From positions 545,514,879-545,578,878 of the forward strand of contig OY856413.1 of NCBI GenBank assembly GCA_963693085.1: 64,000 nt of DNA, in the 5' to 3' direction. This document shows, in pieces, positions 58,476 to 64,000 of the stretch; positions within the stretch are counted from its first letter, which is position 1; every line of letters starts with the position of its first letter. A model generated the notes under the pieces. The model was given only the letters and a program-made list of their open reading frames with translations, did no database searches and was not told where the DNA came from. The position numbers and the translations under genes were made by a program. This DNA is from Alisma plantago-aquatica (lineage: Eukaryota > Streptophyta > Magnoliopsida > Alismatales > Alismataceae).

Positions 58476-61400
58476 CCTCTACATCAACTCTTTGGGTTAC
58501 TGGTGTTCGTCCTTCACCTCCTGGCCTGCATGGTGACAAATCACATGCAACTTCATCTTAAGCATCTGATGTACTACTACAACTTACTATATTAGTAGTA
58601 CCATGGTGTATGATGAACTTAAAATCATGATCTCCTATATGTCATGATTCCTCATGATTGATTCCTCAGAAACCCTAAACCACTCTAGTCGGGGTTTCAT
58701 CACCTTCCTTTCTAGAGAAGTGCATCTGAGGCTCTACAACCATCATTTTATTGCATCAAGGCCTAGGCTGGCTAACAAAACAACTACTAACTTGTTCAAC
58801 AGATCTCGTTACATCTGAGTGTTAGCCCAAACATATCTCCTTTTTCAAACTTAGGGTTAACCTAACAGACCCTTCCAGCCTCTAGCTAACTAGGCAGATG
58901 CATCTCAACCAGATCATCCATTATCACCTCACATCCTTCTGTTTTGAAAACATACACCTCCATGTATTCCACTTATCATCTCATATCAGACTCTAAGTCT
59001 ATCTTCATCAAGAAAACTCTGAGCTCATTCTCTTGGTTTTCGAACTCAACCTTGTATAACTCATAGCTCATCATAAAAACATACTCATAAGATGACTAGC
59101 TTATTTTTCTTAGTGTTTGTAAACCATCCACATATCATTCACTCCACAAGGGTATGTCATCATCTCTGTCCTCATACCTCATAGAAACATTCCAACTCAC
59201 ATCATCTTTATCCTTAGTGTATGGCATGTGTATTGTCCTATCTCTCATTCCCATAATAAGAGGAAATAAGCATTTGGCTACAGTCCAAATAAAAAGTTCT
59301 TCATGTTCTAAGAGTAGAGATGGAACATCCCTCCTTGCTAGTACACCTTCAAGTCTACGTTTAAATGTGCAACTTATGTCGCTACATGACAATCATATCG
59401 ATATCAAAGTTACTTCCATGGAAAATTGGTCTCGAACCTACTTGGGTCACCACACAATCCTTGGTCATCTCCTCTAGGTCTGTAGGGTGCCGACACTTTT
59501 GGGTTCATCCCTCTTCCCTTATTCATACAGAGAGTGCCCTACTCATCTGCCCTTTGGGTCCCATGGGTTCAGGAAGGTGATCAATCTCCTAACCCATGGC
59601 CCTTAGACAATGATAGATGTTAGCTCCCGACCCTATGGTCATGTGCAACTAGGGAATTAGGAAACTCCTACTTCCATCGGTCCTATCCCTACCTGACCCA
59701 AGGATAGACTTAGGATTCTAATATAGTACATGTCCAACTTAGAACTTTACCCAAGTCTCCATCATCTCTCTTTGCATTCCTGGGCTAACTTTGATCCTTT
59801 CATAGGGGTCATGGTGACCTGCCTACCATAGTCAGGCCCCATACCGGTTACCTCGATGGTAACACATCCACATGCACTTACAGATGTTTATCTATGGGTC
59901 TACATGTTCATTCTCTTACTATGTAATTTTCACTTAGCTTCTCAAAATCCTATGAGACCTCTTTAGGTTACCTCAAAACCAAAAAAAATTGGTATGCACC
60001 CTACAAAAGGGTCCCTTTCCCAGGATGGGAGGAAACTACACCTTGATAATAAAGGACCCAAACGTGCTTATGTTTAGGGTTTATATCAACATGAGCATGC
60101 TTAACCCATCCAGCTACTAATGCAAAAGCAGACCACCTACTAAACCATGCTAGGTCATACTTGTTCTCATTCCTCAACATTGGATCAAGATCATACCTTT
60201 CCATGTTATCAACTTAGCTGTGAGGGCTTCATCAAGCATACCTTAAACTGAAGGGGTTTCCCTTTCCTCTAAACATGAGGAGTGCCATGCTCAACTCTAT
60301 AGAAACTCAAATCTCATCATGAGCATCAGGTACACCACTTCCCCTCTTAGGCCTAGGAAGCCTAGGTTCACTTTTCTGTTAGAGTTGTCCAACTGTATGC
60401 TCAACATTCTAACCACGAACCCAACATGTATAAGGCATGACATGCCCTTCCTATCATCCTTCTACTCTAGTAACACCTCAAAGTTGAGTCCTCCTCAAGG
60501 ATAGACAACAAGGTATAAGGCTTCACAACTTGTTACTAAACCTCTTCATGATCTTAAGGAACTCTTCTTCTTAACTCAGAAGGTAAACACCTATACCATA
60601 GGCACATAGGTACTAGAAGCCTTATCCTCTCTCTAGTGTTTGGTTCCTCTAAAGGCAACCAAGATACCATCAGGCTCCAGGAAACATGCATGAGGCAACC
60701 ACAACCATCCACTTAGGTCACATTATCCTCAACTCCCCACTATTCCTCATATCTTGGAGTCTAAGCTTCCAACCTTCTAGCTTGGGTCCTTCTCTCTTTC
60801 TCTAGAGCTAACTCCACCACCAGCCTTACTACCATAGGTCTTCTCCCCATGAAGGATCAAACTTGCATCAAACCCCTACATGGGTGAAGCCTATGTGAAA
60901 ACTTACGTTCATTCAAGATTATCCAGAGCTCCTCATGCTTATCTCATAAGCCATCCAACATACTCTCCTGGCCAGAGTTTCAACCTACTTCCCACACCAC
61001 TGAAGTACTTTTGGTGCATGTTATGCCCTACTCGCATAAGCCCATAGGGTTTCTATAGGTTCTTCACTAACCTCATCATTGAAGGATCTACCCTTTTCTC
61101 TAACATGCACGACCCCTTCTAGGGTTGGGTCGCCAAAGGTACTAGGTCATTCAACCTCACATGGCTCATTACGTCATGGGCATCCAAAGCATGTCCACAC
61201 ACCTAGTCTATCATGACGTCTAACTCATCATGACATCTTTCTCTCTAACCACCACTTAGGGTTAGGTTTAGCATCATCCTCAAAGGTTGTGCCAGGTCTC
61301 TACTTATAATGGAGGTCTCTACCTCCAAGAAAAACTTTCTCCACTCATCCTCCAAACAAGAAGATCTAGCCTCAGGTCTCTCCTAAGGGCATGAAAACAT

Positions 61401-61855
61401 ACATCATCCGACCTAAGCATGCAACTATTCTTTAGTTTACGCTTAGACTATTAAGCTTATGTCCATGACATCTTATTTACATGCTTTTCATTAATGTGGT
61501 GGAGGATTCCTTAAACCCTATCAACTTTACCCATACCTCAATAGGGTGAGTAAGAGAGAGAAAAACCCTAATCCTTATAATCCTTAACAACATTTGAGTT
61601 GAGAAGGGAAGAACAAGATGAGAGATTCCTAAATGTATCTTATTTTGAGTTAGATCCTAAGACATTGGCCAGGCAGTCACAGGGATCTGGGAGTCCTCAT
61701 ATTCCGACTAGCGGTGCAGACGAAAATCTTACCAGCCCCCGGGCGTGATCCTTTTCTAGACACCTCTATCTTTCAGAAAATCCTTTAATAACTCCCTTGG
61801 GTTCTACAAAGATTGTAAAATTTAATAATTATTAAAGATTAAAGGGGGAACCTAT
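58476..61855 (-). other. Decayed interior of element J (gag/PR/RT region)
   Basis: 3.4 kb where gag, protease and RT should lie. The composition (C-rich plus strand, so G-rich minus strand) differs from flanking AT-rich DNA and suggests former coding sequence, but I could not place an xxDD, DSG or CCHC motif with confidence. Stops are dense in all frames. Confidence 0.45.
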
Positions 61856-61868
61856 GCTTTAATACCAA
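61856..61868 (-). other. Primer binding site of element J (degenerate)
   Basis: The minus strand reads TTTGGTATTAAAGC: the tRNA-Met PBS TTTGGTATCAGAGC with one C-to-T and one G-to-A change. Confidence 0.6.
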
Positions 61869-61869
61869 A

Positions 61870-64000
61870 TGTAATGACCCCGCCTCCCGGTAACCCCCAA
61901 TTAGGGGAGACCCGGATGTCAGAGTCGTTATCCCAATTAATAAGATCAAAGGTTCAATAATTAATCAGTAATAATTATGAAATTCTACTAAACTGAAATA
62001 TGGTATAAAATAAAACTTTGCATACCTTTTCAAAAACTTGGATATCTACTTTTATCCACATCTGGAGTCTATTCTAACTAATACCCCTTTGTACTTTAAT
62101 TCTTATTTAATTCCACATATGCCACTTTACTGTTTGTCCTTTTCAATCTTATACCTAAAATGTCGACAAACAAAACGTCGGTCAACATAAATGAATATGC
62201 CGGTATGTGGGGACAACCAAAATTTCACAAATATGGCTAACAATCTAAATAGCATAATCAAGTTAATTAACAAGCCAAATTAGGCTTTCAGTGTGACATT
62301 CTCCACCGCTTTTTCCCTAACCCTAGCATACCCCCTTTCGAGTTTCTCTTTTGCCAATGACTTAAGACCACCTTCTCAATCCCGAGCATGGTGCTTGGGG
62401 TCATCTCTCGTAGTGCCCATTAGTCATTCTATAAATACCACCTTCTCAATCTCGAGCTTGGTGTCTGGGGTCACCACTCATGGTGCCCATTGGTCTTCCC
62501 TCCTGGGCTTGACCTTTGGCATCATCCATTAGGGTGGCATGTAGGTGCGAGAATACACACTTCTGTTATTATTATGACAATCATAGTAACTTTATGATTT
62601 GCAAGTATGAACTTCCAAACTTATAAGTTGCATTCAATGTAATGAATCATCCTCGAAACTCTTCAGGAAAATAATGTGATTAACCATAATTAACCACAAA
62701 CCTGTCAGGCTGATTTGAGACAGAATATATCCAATCAATGCAAGAAATACAACAGGTAAGCAAGCACACAAAGAGATCCTGAAATATGCATACAATTTCC
62801 TATCATTGATCATGCCATCAAGATCTATTAAACCTAGCTCACTTCCTAGGGTTTCCATTACAATTAGGGTTCCTCTTCATTTTTACTCTTTTAAACCCTA
62901 ATTTTATACAATTACTCACAAACCCTAATTATCTCATCTATTCTTCATGAAAGATATTAAGGTTACCTTTTAACAACATATAACCTTAATTTCATGTTAA
63001 AGGCACAATTAAACATCAATTAAGTCCATTATGCCTCTTTTACATTAAAACTACCATTTGTATCCTTTTAATTTAGGACATGATCACTATGTCCAATTAT
63101 CATCTTTGGTTCTTTTCAGATTAACAACTCATAGTTCATTATGATCTAATTCACATATGAAATCTTTTTATCATTAATTCTACCTTTATCCATTAGAAAA
63201 CCCTAATTACCATATTAATGGTATTTATCAACAATTAGGGTCTTTTATACTCAAAATAGCTTAAAACCATCATATCTCAGGTTAATTCATGAATTTGAAT
63301 CATTAAAGCCATTAACAGTCACAATGACTAACATTAGCGTTTCAAGGCCCATTAAAGCTCATTCATATACATGGAACTCTAATTTAAACCAATTATGTGC
63401 AAAGTTCATCCTTTTAGATCTTAATATGTCTTTTATAATTAACAGGTTAATATCAACTTTAATCATCCCTAAAACCCTTCTTTATACATTAATCATCTCA
63501 AACTAGGGTTTCTTAATCATTAAAGCATTAAAGTTGATAACTTCCACTACTTTTAGAATTGCAATAGGAATTAGCTTCTAGAACTATTTTTAATGGATTC
63601 CTCGCATTTTTCTAAGAAAGATTCATATTTTATGCGCATCCATCCGAGCTACCAATAAAAAGATATGATTTTTGCATTATTTCACTTACTTGACCAACGG
63701 TAGGTTGCCATGTCAACCTTTCCATGCAACGCGGCCCGTTTTGGAAATATAACCAATTGACGGTTCAGCCCTCATTTAAGTTGGTTGTTTCTTCAGCACA
63801 CGGAGCGGCAAAAAGGTCCAACACCTCCGCCTTCTTCTTCAACCCCATGCAGCCCTAGTGATGTCGGCGACAGCAGCTCAAGGGAGCTTCCTCCTCTGCC
63901 TCCTTGGACCATAGGGGCACCAGTGACCATCCCATTGCTTCCGCCGCCCTCTGCCACTCCTGTGGAGGTCTCAATACTTGGCCGAGGTGGCGTGGACTAG
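61870..64000 (-). repeat. Right (5') LTR of element J, truncated by window end
   Basis: Aligns with 52736-54965. The window ends before the region that in the left copy holds the A duplication, so whether the right LTR has it cannot be seen. The 71-codon ORF at the edge is a shadow of a GC-rich LTR segment present in both copies. Confidence 0.85.
62368..62507. repeat. 70-bp tandem duplication, right J LTR
   Basis: Counterpart of 53235-53374, with the same 70-bp period. Confidence 0.85.

Larger units (their letters stand above)
52736..64000 (-). mobile_element. Element J: decayed Ty3/gypsy element, minus strand, truncated by window end
   Basis: Left LTR (3') 52736-57424, PPT 57425-57440, interior 57441-61855, PBS 61856-61868, right LTR (5') 61870 to beyond 64000. 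LTR starts are TGTAACAACCCTGCCTCCC and TGTAATGACCCCGCCTCCC. Only integrase fragments are recognisable inside. It is inserted in the 5' LTR of I, so it is younger than I's insertion, yet its interior is more decayed, which suggests it was already defective or is mutating faster. Confidence 0.82.

Overview
The window is plant nuclear DNA made almost entirely of nested, decayed LTR retrotransposons. Tekay/Del-like chromovirus pol fragments, a SIRE/Maximus-type Copia gag tail, initiator-tRNA-Met primer sites and AT-rich, stop-riddled spacers point to a repeat-rich region of a seed plant, probably a flowering plant; I cannot name the species. I found no convincing host gene, rRNA, tRNA or CRISPR array.

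Layout. (1) 1-16944 is AT-rich ancient repeat DNA. Two diverged direct repeats (1-2157 and 7020-8614) and a third related tract (15830-16777) share an LTR-like end ending in GTCGTTACA. No intact gene is visible. (2) 16945-44703 is element E, a plus-strand chromovirus (5' LTR 16945-19860, pol relic 40229-44600, 3' LTR start 44604-44703). It is split in gag by element F (20204-40228), a minus-strand chromovirus-type element with a non-coding interior. F's right LTR is split by element G (26104-39657), a plus-strand Copia element that lost its RT. G's 5' LTR is split by element H (26885-34148). (3) E's 3' LTR is entered about 100 bp from its start by element I (from 44704), a minus-strand chromovirus with readable but broken gag, PR, RT, RNase H, IN and chromodomain. 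I's 5' LTR is entered 63 bp from its edge by element J (from 52736), a minus-strand, highly decayed Ty3/gypsy element whose right LTR runs off the window. The stacking order is E>F>G>H on the left and E>I>J on the right, which gives a relative insertion history.

The youngest and most interesting unit is H: 1.42-kb LTRs with about 23 differences by hand count, an exact 5-bp target duplication TAATG, a clean PBS and a clean PPT. It encodes no protease, integrase or RT. It keeps only the C-terminal part of a SIRE-like gag, with two CCHC knuckles flanking a coiled coil. It also carries a second, separate transcription unit: TATA at 30658, an ATG in good context at 30801, an approximately 457-codon frame with two in-frame stops, and AATAAA at 32216. 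That frame resembles the plant-specific 'putative plant transposon protein' domain. The promoter of this second unit and the H LTRs share an unusual family of short GC-rich palindromes (CTCGGTCGA...TCGACCGAG) and AACGG boxes, including two exact matches to the plant mitosis-specific activator (MSA) consensus in the 5' LTR. H looks like a non-autonomous element depending on SIRE-type enzymes in trans, with an accessory ORF under a promoter that resembles its LTR.
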